NCBI GenBank assembly: GCA_910587675.1 | Contig: CAJUMU010000009.1 | Coordinates: 7,481-71,480 of the forward strand | DNA: 64,000 nucleotides | Origin: an uncultured Alistipes sp. | GTDB taxonomy: Bacteria; Bacteroidota; Bacteroidia; Bacteroidales; Rikenellaceae | Direction: 5' to 3' | In this document: positions 1 through 8,351 of the stretch, in pieces | Layout of the letters: each line of letters begins with the position of its first letter | Position numbering within the stretch: the first letter of the stretch is position 1 | Program-made: the position numbers and the translations under genes | Notes under the pieces: model-generated | Database searches by the model: none | The model's input: only the letters and a program-made list of their open reading frames with translations | What the model was told of the DNA's origin: nothing

Positions 1-20
1 AAAAGTTCGCTTCGCAGACG

Positions 21-82
21 TTTTCTCGCCTCGGCATAGCTCGAACAAGTTCGGCTCTGCACTCGGCTTATCGAAAATGTTC
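21..82 (+). repeat. 62-bp intergenic repeat, family 3, copy 1
   Basis: The 62 bases from ttttctcgcctcggcatagc through cgaaaatgttc are repeated without any difference at 147-208, and an inverted, slightly diverged copy lies at 43916-43976. The core contains the short palindrome cgaacaagttcg. Non-coding; function unknown. Confidence 0.85.
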
Positions 83-146
83 TCCGATTTTTAACGCTCC
101 GTCGCCGCGACCGCCCTTTATCCGAAATCGTTCGCTTACGCAGTCA

Positions 147-208
147 TTTTCTCGCCTCGGCATAGCTCGAACAAGTTCGGCTCTGCACTCGGCTTATCGA
201 AAATGTTC
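147..208 (+). repeat. 62-bp intergenic repeat, family 3, copy 2
   Basis: Identical to 21-82 and in the same orientation, separated from it by 64 bp. The preceding bases (gttcgcttacgcag, compared with gttcgcttcgcag before copy 1) are also similar, so the repeated unit may be a little longer than 62 bp. Confidence 0.85.
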
Positions 209-357
209 CTGCCGCGGAATAGGCTGACGCACGTGAATTGTCGACAAAACCTATCTTCGGCGGCGGAAGCCCTCCGAAAAATCGAATTAAAAACGTCATA
301 TTCCGACCTTATTTTTCGTTTATGCGCGCTTTATACCCAAAAAATGGGGCGCGACTC

Positions 358-387
358 TTGCGTATTGAAAAACTTTTCGTAACTTTA
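358..387 (+). promoter_or_regulatory. Bacteroidetes-type promoter for the EF-G2-like gene
   Basis: A TTG (-33) at 358-360 is followed after 19 bp by taacttta (380-387), a 7-of-8 match to the -7 consensus TAnnTTTG. Transcription would start near 394, giving a leader of about 35 nt. Apart from this and the two repeats, nothing was seen in 1-428. Confidence 0.5.
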
Positions 388-428
388 TAAATCGAACGCA
401 AACAGTAAAACCTAAAACTTCACGGAAT

Positions 429-2582
429 ATGAAAAATTATTCAGCTAAAGAGATCAAGAACATCGTTCTCATCGGCGCGCCCGGCACGGGAAAAACTACC
501 CTTGCCGAAGCGATGGCCTTCGAGGGTAAGGTCATCGACCGCAGGGGTAGTATCGAGACGAACAACACGCTCTCGGACAATACGGACATCGAGCACGAAT
601 ACAAGCGTTCGATATATTCCACCATCCTCTTCACCGAATTCATGGGCCGCAAGCTCAACATCATCGACTGCCCGGGTTCGGACGATTTCTGCGGCAACCT
701 CTTCTCGGCCTTCAAGGTCGGCGACGTGGGCGTCATGGTGATGAACGCCCAGAGCGGCTGGGAGGTGGGCGACGAGATACAGTCGCGTTACGCCCGCATA
801 CTCAACAAACCGTTGATCGGCGTGGTCAACCAGCTCGATGGCGACAAGGCCAACTACGAAGCCATGCTGGAGGGTATCCGCGCCGCGTCGCCCGTGAAAC
901 CCGTCATAGTGCAGTACCCCGTGCAGCAGGGCGCGGCATTCGACTCGTTCATCGACGTGCTGATGATGAAGATGTACCGCTTCACCGACGACAACGGCTC
1001 GCGCGAGGAGCTGGAGATCCCCGCCGAGGAGCTGGACCGCGCCAAGGAGCTGAATCAGGAGCTTACCGAGGCCGCCGCGGTGTACGACGACGCCTTGATG
1101 GAGCTCTATTTCGAGAAGGGAACGCTCACGCAGGACGATATCCGCGCGGGACTGAAGCTGGGCGTGGCCAAACGCGACGTGATGCCCATCTTCTGTTGCA
1201 GCGGCAAACGCGACATAGGCACCAAACGTTTGATGGAGTTCATCATCAACGTGGCCCCGGGTCCGCTCAAGGCTCCCAATTTCCTAACCACCGAAGGCGA
1301 GGAGTTGCCCGCCGACGAGACGCAGCCCGCCGTGGCGTTCGTATTCAAGAGCCAGTTGGAGCAGCATATAGGCGAAATATCGTACTTCCGCGTCATACGC
1401 GGCAAGATAACCGAGGGCACGGAGCTGGTCAACAGCCGCACGGGCAACAAGGAGAAGCTGTCGCAGCTCTTCGCCGTGGCGGGCAAGAACCGCATAAAAG
1501 TGACGGAGCTGTCGGCGGGCGACATTGGCTGCACCGTTAAGCTCAAGGGTACGCGCACCAACGACACTCTCGCGGCCGTGTCGGCGCCCGTCACGGTGGA
1601 GCCGATCGAATTCCCCGAGCCGCGCTACCGCGCCGCGGTGAAGGCCAAGGAGCAGGGCGACGAGGAGAAGTTAGGCAAGCTGCTCAACGACGCCAAGTAC
1701 GAGGATCCCACCATTCTGGTGGCCTACTCGAAAGAGCTGAAACAGACCATCATTCAGGGTCAGGGCGAACACCACCTCAATATCCTCAAGAGCCGTCTGG
1801 CATCGGAGAACAAGGTGGATATCGAGTACTTCGCGCCCAAGATCCCCTATCGCGAGACCATCACCAAGGTGGCGCAGGCCGACTACCGCCACAAGAAACA
1901 ATCGGGCGGCGCGGGCCAGTTCGGCGAGGTTCACATGGTAATCGAGCCTTATGCCGAGGGCATGCCCGAACCGTCGCGCTACAAGATAAACGGCAAGGAT
2001 ATCACGGTAAATATTAAGGGTAAGGAGGAGTACGACCTCGAGTGGGGCGGCAAACTCCAATTCTACAACTCGATCGTCGGCGGCGCCATCGACGCGCGTT
2101 TCATGCCCGCCATCCTGAAGGGCGTGATGGAGAAGATGGATCAAGGTCCGCTCACGGGATCGTACGCCCGCGACATACGCGTCATAATATACGACGGCAA
2201 GATGCACCCCGTGGATTCGAACGAGATCTCGTTCAAGCTGGCCGCGCGCAACGCGTTCAAGGAGGCGTTCCGCAACGCGGGTCCCAAGATAATGGAGCCT
2301 ATCTATTCGGTCGAGGTGCTTACCCCCAGCGAGTATATGGGCGCCGTGATGAGCGATTTGCAGAACCGCCGCGCGATGATTATGGGCATGGAGTCCGACA
2401 AGGGCTTCGACCGTCTGAACGCGCGCGTGCCTCTGGCCGAACTCTACCGCTATTCGACGTCGCTGTCGTCGCTCACTTCGGGCGCGGCGACCTACACCAT
2501 GCAGTTCGCGTCGTACGAGCAAGTTCCCGCCGACGTGCAGGACAAGCTCCTGAAGGCCTACACCGACACCGACGAGGAGTAA
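429..2582 (+). CDS. Elongation factor G paralogue (EF-G2 type) with degenerate GTPase motifs
   Basis: 717 aa, the normal length of EF-G, and recognisable over all domains: a G domain at about 10-280, then domains II-V. The P-loop GAPGTGKT (16-23) is present. The switch I segment that normally reads RGITI is RSIYS (about 60-64). The G3 motif is DCPGSDDF (80-87) instead of DTPGHVDF, so the conserved catalytic histidine is a serine. G4 is NQLD (134-137) instead of NKxD. EF-G2 paralogues in Bacteroides are reported to support translocation without normal GTP hydrolysis, and the altered motifs here fit that group rather than canonical FusA. It is monocistronic, with its own promoter and a strong terminator just downstream. 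A housekeeping fusA must lie outside the window. Confidence 0.9.
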   Translation: MKNYSAKEIKNIVLIGAPGTGKTTLAEAMAFEGKVIDRRGSIETNNTLSDNTDIEHEYKRSIYSTILFTEFMGRKLNIIDCPGSDDFCGNLFSAFKVGDVGVMVMNAQSGWEVGDEIQSRYARILNKPLIGVVNQLDGDKANYEAMLEGIRAASPVKPVIVQYPVQQGAAFDSFIDVLMMKMYRFTDDNGSREELEIPAEELDRAKELNQELTEAAAVYDDALMELYFEKGTLTQDDIRAGLKLGVAKRDVMPIFCCSGKRDIGTKRLMEFIINVAPGPLKAPNFLTTEGEELPADETQPAVAFVFKSQLEQHIGEISYFRVIRGKITEGTELVNSRTGNKEKLSQLFAVAGKNRIKVTELSAGDIGCTVKLKGTRTNDTLAAVSAPVTVEPIEFPEPRYRAAVKAKEQGDEEKLGKLLNDAKYEDPTILVAYSKELKQTIIQGQGEHHLNILKSRLASENKVDIEYFAPKIPYRETITKVAQADYRHKKQSGGAGQFGEVHMVIEPYAEGMPEPSRYKINGKDITVNIKGKEEYDLEWGGKLQFYNSIVGGAIDARFMPAILKGVMEKMDQGPLTGSYARDIRVIIYDGKMHPVDSNEISFKLAARNAFKEAFRNAGPKIMEPIYSVEVLTPSEYMGAVMSDLQNRRAMIMGMESDKGFDRLNARVPLAELYRYSTSLSSLTSGAATYTMQFASYEQVPADVQDKLLKAYTDTDEE

Positions 2583-2604
2583 TCGCGCGGAGAATATTTT
2601 CGGA

Positions 2605-2634
2605 GGCTGCCCGACGCTCGGGCAGCCTTTTTTC
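2605..2634 (+). terminator. Rho-independent terminator after the EF-G2-like gene
   Basis: An 11-bp perfect stem (aggctgcccga 2605-2615 with tcgggcagcct 2619-2629), loop cgc, then a run of T to 2634. It lies between the convergent EF-G2 and comEC genes. Confidence 0.9.
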
Positions 2635-2660
2635 GCGAGACATGGCAGGAGAGGCGCGTA

Positions 2661-4193
2661 TTATATGCGGTCGTTGCGCCGCCGCAGCCAAAGCGCGAAG
2701 GCGACGAACCCGATATAGATCGCGGCGCAGACCGCGCCGTCGGGCTCGAACCCGAACGAGAGAGCGTCGGTTTCGGCGCACCATCGAGTCAGAGCGTCGA
2801 GCGCGCCGCCCGAGAGATTTACTGCCCGGGCCGCGACGGGCGCGAGGAGGGGCAGCGGCACGAGCGACCACAGCAATCCCGCGCCGAGCAACACCGCGCT
2901 CGGCAATATCGAAGCGGGTCCCGTAACGATGCTCCAAAGCGATGCGGAACCGAAAAAGAGCGCGGCTAACGGCATCGTGGCCACCGATGCGGCGAGGCTC
3001 ACCGCCACCGCGCCCCAAAGTCGCCGCCCGACATACGCCGCCATCCCGACTACACGACGCCGCGCGGCGTCGTTTTGTTTTTCGATGCCCGCCGTCATCT
3101 TTTCGCGGCGTCCTGCCCTCGCGAGCGGCACGCCCCACTCGACTATGGCCGCCACGGCCGTGAACGACATGAGGAATCCCGCGTCGAAGAGATATCGCGC
3201 GTCGAACAGCAGCATTACGCAGGCGGTGAGCGCGAGGGCGTTCAACGTGTCGAATCGTACGTTCAGCCCCATCGAGAGCTGCAACACCGTGAACATGATC
3301 GCCGAGCGCGTCACGCTCGGCGAGAAACCCGTCACGGAGGCATAGAGCCATATCGCTACCACGGCCGCCGCGCAACGCCACAGATGTCCGCGTCGCAACA
3401 GAGGCATCCACCAAAACAGCAAATTGACTATCGCGAAGACGAATCCGACGTGCAAACCCGACACGGCGAGCAGATGCGCCGTTCCCGCGAGCGAATAACG
3501 CCGTCGCATTTCGGGCGTTATGTTCGACCTGTCGCCCACGGCGACGGCGCGGGTCAGAGCCTCGACCTCGGGCGACAACCCGAGCCGCCCTATCCTCTCG
3601 ACGGCCCGCGCGCGCAGGCGGCTGCCGAAAGAGGCTTCGTCGGATATGCGTTTCACCACGTTTCGCGGGTCGAGCGTCACCTGCCCCGCGAATCCGCGAC
3701 GCGCCATGTAGCGTTCGTAACTCCGCTCCGAACGGCGCGAATAGGGCTTCACGCGGCAAAGCGCGACGACACGGTCGCCTGCGGCCAAGTCGAGCGACGG
3801 ATCGGCCGAAATGCGTATCGCATGGCGGCATACTCTCACGCCGTCGTCGGTTTCGCATGCCGTCATACGCCCTTCGGCGAGCAGAACCCCTTCGCGGCGC
3901 GCGACTACCTCGTCCACGACGATCTCCGCAGCGCGCTCATCGGCGGGTATCTCCGACGCGTCGTATCGCAGCTCTGCGGCGCACCATCCCGCCATGAACA
4001 GCGCGAGACAGATGCAGATGTCGGCAGCGATGCGCCGCCGCATCATCCTCGCCGCGAGAATGCAGAGGCCGAAGCCGACCGCCGCGCCCCACGACGGCAC
4101 CGCGAAGCGGCCCGCCGCCGCGATGCCCGCGACGAGGGGAACGAGCGCCCTGACCATCGGCGCGCCCGCCGCGCGATGAGGGTGTGCAACCAT
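2661..4193 (-). CDS. comEC: ComEC/Rec2-family DNA uptake channel protein
   Basis: 510 aa. The start was placed at 4193 (MVAHPHRAAG), 8 bp after the glycosyltransferase stop, because the longer open frame would run back inside that gene. The N-terminus has closely spaced hydrophobic segments, followed by a soluble OB-like region (about 85-190). The competence-domain core follows, with the signature HLLAVSGLHVGF (about 240-251) and further membrane helices. The C-terminal metallo-beta-lactamase domain of longer ComEC proteins is absent, as is usual in Bacteroidetes. Family role: inner-membrane channel for single-stranded DNA in natural transformation. A ComF-like gene is also in the window (12509). 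The assignment is firm; competence itself is not shown. Confidence 0.85.
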   Translation of the reverse strand: MVAHPHRAAGAPMVRALVPLVAGIAAAGRFAVPSWGAAVGFGLCILAARMMRRRIAADICICLALFMAGWCAAELRYDASEIPADERAAEIVVDEVVARREGVLLAEGRMTACETDDGVRVCRHAIRISADPSLDLAAGDRVVALCRVKPYSRRSERSYERYMARRGFAGQVTLDPRNVVKRISDEASFGSRLRARAVERIGRLGLSPEVEALTRAVAVGDRSNITPEMRRRYSLAGTAHLLAVSGLHVGFVFAIVNLLFWWMPLLRRGHLWRCAAAVVAIWLYASVTGFSPSVTRSAIMFTVLQLSMGLNVRFDTLNALALTACVMLLFDARYLFDAGFLMSFTAVAAIVEWGVPLARAGRREKMTAGIEKQNDAARRRVVGMAAYVGRRLWGAVAVSLAASVATMPLAALFFGSASLWSIVTGPASILPSAVLLGAGLLWSLVPLPLLAPVAARAVNLSGGALDALTRWCAETDALSFGFEPDGAVCAAIYIGFVAFALWLRRRNDRI

Positions 4194-4200
4194 GATCGGA

Positions 4201-5109
4201 TTATTTTCCGCCGCTCCACAGACCGCGCGATATTTCGCGGCGCATGACGGCGAGATAGAGGGCTTTGGGCCATCGCAAGGTGAGCGCATACCAGCCGCAC
4301 AGAACGGCTGTGGCAGCCCACTTCGCCCATTCGGCCATGCGCGCACGCCGCACGCGGTGGTAGAACTTGGCACGCATCAACTGACTAACGCCCACGTTGT
4401 AGCTCAGTCGCGTGAAATAGGTTCGGGTCAGCTTTTCGGGCGGAATGATGTGGTACATCACGGCTCGGGGCGCATAGTAATACGCGGCGTCGGCCAGACG
4501 CAGCCTCTCGAACAGGTCGCTCTCCTCGCCGCCCGCGAGCGACGTGCCGACTCTGCCGAGCGATATGTCGAAAACGCCGTAACGCTTCACCGCGCTGCGC
4601 CGCAACGCCATGTTTCCCCCGCCCGGGATACGGTCGTCGGGGAACGGACGCACGCTGTCGCCCAAATATAAGGTGTTGGCTATGAGCCTCTCCGTGTAGC
4701 GCGACATCCACGACGGACGCTCCTCGACATATTCCGCCACGATGGGACCTCCCGCCGCGACGGCGCGGGGCACCTCGTCGAAGAGCGATATGTAGGCCGA
4801 GATGAACTCGGGCGCGATGCGTTCGTCGTCGTCGATGATGGCTATATATTCGCCCGTGCTCTCGCGTATGCCGCGGTTGCGGGCGTATGAAAGCCCTTGG
4901 TTATGCTCGTCGACCATTCGCAGGTTGAGCCCCGCGTGGTCGGCGGCGAATGCCGCGAATCGCTCCGACGTATCGTCGGCGGAGTTGTTGTTCACCACCA
5001 CGCACTCCCACTCGTCGCGCGGAGCATCCTGCTCCGCCACCGAACGCAGCGTCTCGACCAGACACGCGGCGCGATTATAAGTGGCTATTATCAGCGAAAG
5101 TCTCAACAT
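4201..5109 (-). CDS. Family 2 glycosyltransferase
   Basis: 302 aa from MLRLSLIIATYN at 5109; the open frame extends 24 codons further upstream, but those residues do not fit the fold. The N-terminal GT-A signature LSLIIATYN is followed by an aspartate-rich nucleotide-sugar/metal site IDDDE (about 95-99) and the acceptor-side motifs GGGNMALRR and GEESDLF. A C-terminal hydrophobic segment (about 262-280) suggests membrane association. Likely transfers a sugar from a nucleotide donor in surface polysaccharide or glycan synthesis; donor and acceptor cannot be told. A -7 element (tatatttg on the minus strand, 5139-5146) lies 30 bp upstream. It is transcribed ahead of comEC with an 8-bp gap, probably by chance of location rather than shared function. 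Confidence 0.8.
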   Translation of the reverse strand: MLRLSLIIATYNRAACLVETLRSVAEQDAPRDEWECVVVNNNSADDTSERFAAFAADHAGLNLRMVDEHNQGLSYARNRGIRESTGEYIAIIDDDERIAPEFISAYISLFDEVPRAVAAGGPIVAEYVEERPSWMSRYTERLIANTLYLGDSVRPFPDDRIPGGGNMALRRSAVKRYGVFDISLGRVGTSLAGGEESDLFERLRLADAAYYYAPRAVMYHIIPPEKLTRTYFTRLSYNVGVSQLMRAKFYHRVRRARMAEWAKWAATAVLCGWYALTLRWPKALYLAVMRREISRGLWSGGK

Positions 5110-5319
5110 AATTTCCTGCTTAGTTTGATGACCGTATACAAATATAGCTGAATTTCGCCGAAAAACGGCGCCCCGAGGCAAATAAAGCGAAACTTTCGCG
5201 CGGCGGCGTCCGACTCGGCGACGGCGCGGCGGATATTTTCGGGCCGCGCTCGGCAGGCTGCGCTCCGACCCGCCGACCGCCGAGGGGAGGGAGTTCGGCT
5301 CAAATAAAGACGTCCGATT

Positions 5320-5349
5320 TTGAATCTTGGAACGATTGTCGTATCTTTG
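5320..5349 (+). promoter_or_regulatory. Bacteroidetes-type promoter for the cdd operon
   Basis: TTG at 5320-5322, 19 bp, then tatctttg (5342-5349), a full match to TAnnTTTG. It lies 34 bp before the cdd start. The rest of the 5110-5383 gap is GC-rich and holds nothing else recognisable. Confidence 0.75.
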
Positions 5350-5383
5350 TTAATCGCACGAGGTGCCGTAAAACTTTTCAGTC

Positions 5384-5839
5384 ATGAAACAGGAGTTCAG
5401 ATTCACGTTCGACCGTTACGAGTCGGTCGATTCGTTGCCCGAGGCCGACCGCTGTCTGGCGACGGCGGCCGAAAAAGCCACCGAAAATTCGTTCGCCCCC
5501 TATTCGCGGTTCCGCGTGGGCGCGGCGGCGCGTCTGGCGAGCGGGCGCATCGTCACGGGATCGAACATCGAGAGCGAAGTTTTCCCCTCGGGGCTCTGCG
5601 CCGAACGCACGCTGCTCTACCACTGTCAGGCCAACCACGCCGACGACCCCGTGACGGCGCTGGCCATAGCCTCCCGCCCCTCGCAGCGCGAGTGCTACCC
5701 CTGCGGCGGATGCCGCCAGACGTTGCTCGACACCGAGCGGCGGCAGAAACTCCCCATACGCATAATAATGACGGGCGGAGGCACCGCGTCGGTCGTCGAT
5801 TCGGCCGAACGGCTCCTGCCATTTACATTCGAACTATAA
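5384..5839 (+). CDS. cdd: Cytidine deaminase
   Basis: 151 aa. Carries the zinc-binding and catalytic motifs of the homodimeric/homotetrameric cytidine deaminases: CAE (72-74, catalytic Glu74) and PCGGC (106-110, zinc ligands Cys107 and Cys110), with the substrate-site segment APYSRFRVGAA near residue 38-48. Hydrolyses cytidine or deoxycytidine to uridine or deoxyuridine in pyrimidine salvage, in the cytoplasm. It is the first gene of a tight run with the pseudouridine synthase (9 bp) and D-aminoacyl-tRNA deacylase (6 bp) and has its own good promoter. Confidence 0.93.
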   Translation: MKQEFRFTFDRYESVDSLPEADRCLATAAEKATENSFAPYSRFRVGAAARLASGRIVTGSNIESEVFPSGLCAERTLLYHCQANHADDPVTALAIASRPSQRECYPCGGCRQTLLDTERRQKLPIRIIMTGGGTASVVDSAERLLPFTFEL

Positions 5840-5848
5840 TCCGCTGAC

Positions 5849-6535
5849 ATGTTCAAACCCGACGACATTCTTTATGAAGACAACCATTTGATGGTGGTGA
5901 ACAAACACTGCGGCGATCTGGTGCAGCCCGACCGCGAGACCGACGACGCTTTGGAGACCGAGATAAAGGCCATGATAAAGGTGCGCGACCACAAGCCCGG
6001 GGAGGTGTTCCTCGGCGTGGTGCACCGCATCGACCGCCCCGTGAGCGGCGCGGTGATATTCGCCAAGACCTCGAAGGCTCTCGCGCGCCTGAACGAGATG
6101 ATCCGCGACGGCGCGATCCGCAAGACCTATTGGGCGCTCACCGAGGCGGCTCCCGATCCCGTCGAGGGTCGGCTAACGCACTACATCGTGCGCGACGGCC
6201 GCACCAACCGCTCGCGCGCGTTCGACGCTCCGAAACCCGACGGCAAACGCTCCGTGCTCGACTACCGCATCGCGGGCGGCGGCACGCGCTACACGCTGGT
6301 GGAGGTGGAGCTTCTCACGGGCCGCCACCACCAGATCCGCGCCCAGCTCTCGAAGATCGGCTGCCCGATCAAGGGCGATCTGAAGTACGGCGCGCGCCGT
6401 TCGAATCCCGACGGCGGCATATCGCTCCACTCGCGCAGGGTGGAGTTCACGCACCCCGTGCGCAAGGAGCCCGTGTCGGTGACGGCGCCCGTGCCCGCGG
6501 GCGACAACCTATGGGCCGTATTCGAAAACATGTAA
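5849..6535 (+). CDS. RluA-family RNA pseudouridine synthase
   Basis: 228 aa. The catalytic signature HRIDRPVSG (59-67) contains the expected aspartate (Asp62), and the later motif LLTGRHHQIRAQL matches the family. There is no N-terminal S4 domain, so it is the short RluA/RluC-like form. Isomerises uridine to pseudouridine in rRNA or tRNA; the exact site cannot be told from sequence. It lies 9 bp after cdd and 6 bp before dtd, probably co-transcribed. Confidence 0.9.
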   Translation: MFKPDDILYEDNHLMVVNKHCGDLVQPDRETDDALETEIKAMIKVRDHKPGEVFLGVVHRIDRPVSGAVIFAKTSKALARLNEMIRDGAIRKTYWALTEAAPDPVEGRLTHYIVRDGRTNRSRAFDAPKPDGKRSVLDYRIAGGGTRYTLVEVELLTGRHHQIRAQLSKIGCPIKGDLKYGARRSNPDGGISLHSRRVEFTHPVRKEPVSVTAPVPAGDNLWAVFENM

Positions 6536-6541
6536 TCCGCC

Positions 6542-6994
6542 ATGAGACTGCTTATACAGAGAGTGCGGCGCGCGTCGGTCGGGATCGACGGCCGCGAACA
6601 TTCGCGCATAGGCCGCGGATTGCTGGCGTTGGTGGGGATCGAGGAGGCCGACGGGCAGGAGGATATCGACTGGCTTGCGGGCAAGCTGCTCCGCCTGCGC
6701 GTCTTCGACGACGAGAGGGGGGTAATGAATCTCGACGTGGGGCAGATCGGCGGCGAGGTGATGATCGTGAGTCAGTTCACGCTCTTCGCATCCACGCGCA
6801 AGGGCAACCGCCCGTCGTATATCCGCTCCGCGCCCGAGGCTGTGTCGCGTCCGCTTTACGAACGGTTCGTCGCCGCGGTGGAGAGCGCGTCGGGCCGCGC
6901 GGTCGCCACGGGAGTCTTCGGCGCCGACATGAAGATAGAGCTCGTGAACGACGGCCCCGTAACGATCTGGATCGATTCGAAGAACAGAGAGTGA
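6542..6994 (+). CDS. dtd: D-aminoacyl-tRNA deacylase
   Basis: 150 aa, the usual length. Both signature motifs are present: SQFTLFA (77-83) and NDGPVT (136-141), which form the shared active site of the homodimer. It removes D-amino acids (and glycine mischarged on tRNA-Ala) from tRNA, a proofreading role in the cytoplasm. Third gene of the cdd run, 6 bp after the pseudouridine synthase. Confidence 0.95.
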   Translation: MRLLIQRVRRASVGIDGREHSRIGRGLLALVGIEEADGQEDIDWLAGKLLRLRVFDDERGVMNLDVGQIGGEVMIVSQFTLFASTRKGNRPSYIRSAPEAVSRPLYERFVAAVESASGRAVATGVFGADMKIELVNDGPVTIWIDSKNRE

Positions 6995-7064
6995 TTCGTT
7001 TAAACGCTCTTCGGAGCGCGCGGGCCGCAAGGAAGTAAACTATAACTTAAGACTTGCAATATGA

Positions 7065-7150
7065 TTGCGGCTCGTCAGAGCCGCGCGAGCCGTAGCCTCG
7101 CCCCGCGGAGGCTCGCTATCGCTCGACTCCGCAGGCTACGACTCGCAACC
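7065..7150. repeat. Intergenic repeat, family 4, copy 1
   Basis: A GC-rich palindromic stretch with the motif gccccgcggaggc flanked by inverted cgtagcct/aggctacg arms. A related, longer copy occurs at 62940-63036. It lies between dtd and the nuclease gene. Confidence 0.5.
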
Positions 7151-7194
7151 TGCATGCCCGAAACGGATAGTTCCAAACTGAAATACCCGACCCT

Positions 7195-8169
7195 ATGAGA
7201 AGAAGAACCCGCAAGATGAGCAACCGCCGCCCCGTCGTCTATCTGGCGATAATCGCGGCGGGAGTTCTGCTGAACTTCATTTACGACAACTATGCGCCGC
7301 AGCCGTTCGAGGCCGCTGCGCCCGAAACGGAGTCCGCCCCTGTCCCCGCGCCGACCGACCTTACGGTCTACCGCACGGGGTGGGCCGAATTGCCGGCCGA
7401 GCGCGCGGACGACGATCTTTACTACACCCGCCACCTTTTCGGGGCGAAAGAGGGCGACGCCGAAGCGATGCGCAACTACTCGGCGTGTTACAGCCGCCGC
7501 CACCGCTGCCCCGTGTGGGTCGCGGCGCCCCTGCACCCCTCCTATCGCGCCGAGGCGGGACGCACGGACCGATTCCGTTTCGATCCCACGCTCCCCGTCG
7601 ACGCCCAGCCCCTGCTGCGCAACTCTTACGGCGACTACACGCGCGGCCATCTGCTCGGTTCGGTCGAACGCACCGTAACGCGCGAGGCCAACGCGCAGAC
7701 GTTCTATGCCTCGAACATCGCGCCGCAGCTCGGCCGCGGCTTCAACGCCGCCAACGGAGCGTGGAACAACCTCGAGATATTCGTCGACCGACAGATCTGC
7801 GCCGACACTCTCTATGTCGTCACGGGATGTCTCTTCGCCGACTACACCGACGCGGGCGGCCGCACGATCGAGGCGTCCGCTACGCACAACAAAAACGACG
7901 GCGCCGCCGTGGCCGTCCCGACGGCTTACTACAAGGCGCTGCTCCGCACCCGCGCGGGCGACACGGGCCGCCGCGCCGCCGACTGCAAGAGTTCGGAGCT
8001 GAAATGCGCCGCCTTCGTGGTGGGGCATTACGACGCCAAGGGGCGCAAGCCTTCGGCGGCCGACATGATGAGCGTCGCGGAGCTGGAGCGGCTCACGGGA
8101 GAGACCTTCTTCGCCAACATCCCCGCCGCCCCGAAGCATGCGGCCGCCGCCCGCGACTGGGGGTTGTAG
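7195..8169 (+). CDS. Membrane-anchored DNA/RNA non-specific endonuclease
   Basis: 324 aa. A short basic N-terminus and one hydrophobic segment (about 13-30) point to membrane anchoring with the catalytic domain outside the cytoplasm. The NUC-family fold is recognised by TRGH (149-152), matching the DRGH active site with its general-base histidine (His152), and by the GFNAANGAWNNLE segment (182-194) holding the magnesium-binding asparagine. The first residue of the DRGH motif is Thr here. It degrades DNA and RNA without sequence preference and could serve nutrient scavenging; this role is inferred. Preceded by a family 4 repeat; no operon partner is apparent. Confidence 0.85.
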   Translation: MRRRTRKMSNRRPVVYLAIIAAGVLLNFIYDNYAPQPFEAAAPETESAPVPAPTDLTVYRTGWAELPAERADDDLYYTRHLFGAKEGDAEAMRNYSACYSRRHRCPVWVAAPLHPSYRAEAGRTDRFRFDPTLPVDAQPLLRNSYGDYTRGHLLGSVERTVTREANAQTFYASNIAPQLGRGFNAANGAWNNLEIFVDRQICADTLYVVTGCLFADYTDAGGRTIEASATHNKNDGAAVAVPTAYYKALLRTRAGDTGRRAADCKSSELKCAAFVVGHYDAKGRKPSAADMMSVAELERLTGETFFANIPAAPKHAAAARDWGL

Positions 8170-8299
8170 ACTCGCCGCCGCGACAGCCGCATTCGCCGAC
8201 GGCGTTCGTCCGTCATCATGAATTTCCTTCGCCGAGAGGTCGATTCGCGGTTCGCGCGGCCCCTGAAAGCCGTAAATATGAAATAATTTCGAATATTCT

Positions 8300-8326
8300 T
8301 TGCGGGGGGGGGTTTTACTATCTTTA
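8300..8326 (+). promoter_or_regulatory. Possible promoter with a nine-G tract in the spacer
   Basis: TTG at 8300-8302 and tatcttta (8319-8326, 7 of 8 to TAnnTTTG) are separated by 16 bp, shorter than the usual 19-20 bp. The spacer contains nine consecutive G (8304-8312). Adding about three G would restore normal spacing, so slippage could change promoter strength. It serves the gene at 8352. Confidence 0.4.
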
Positions 8327-8351
8327 CCGACGAACTTTAAAACCCTGTATT

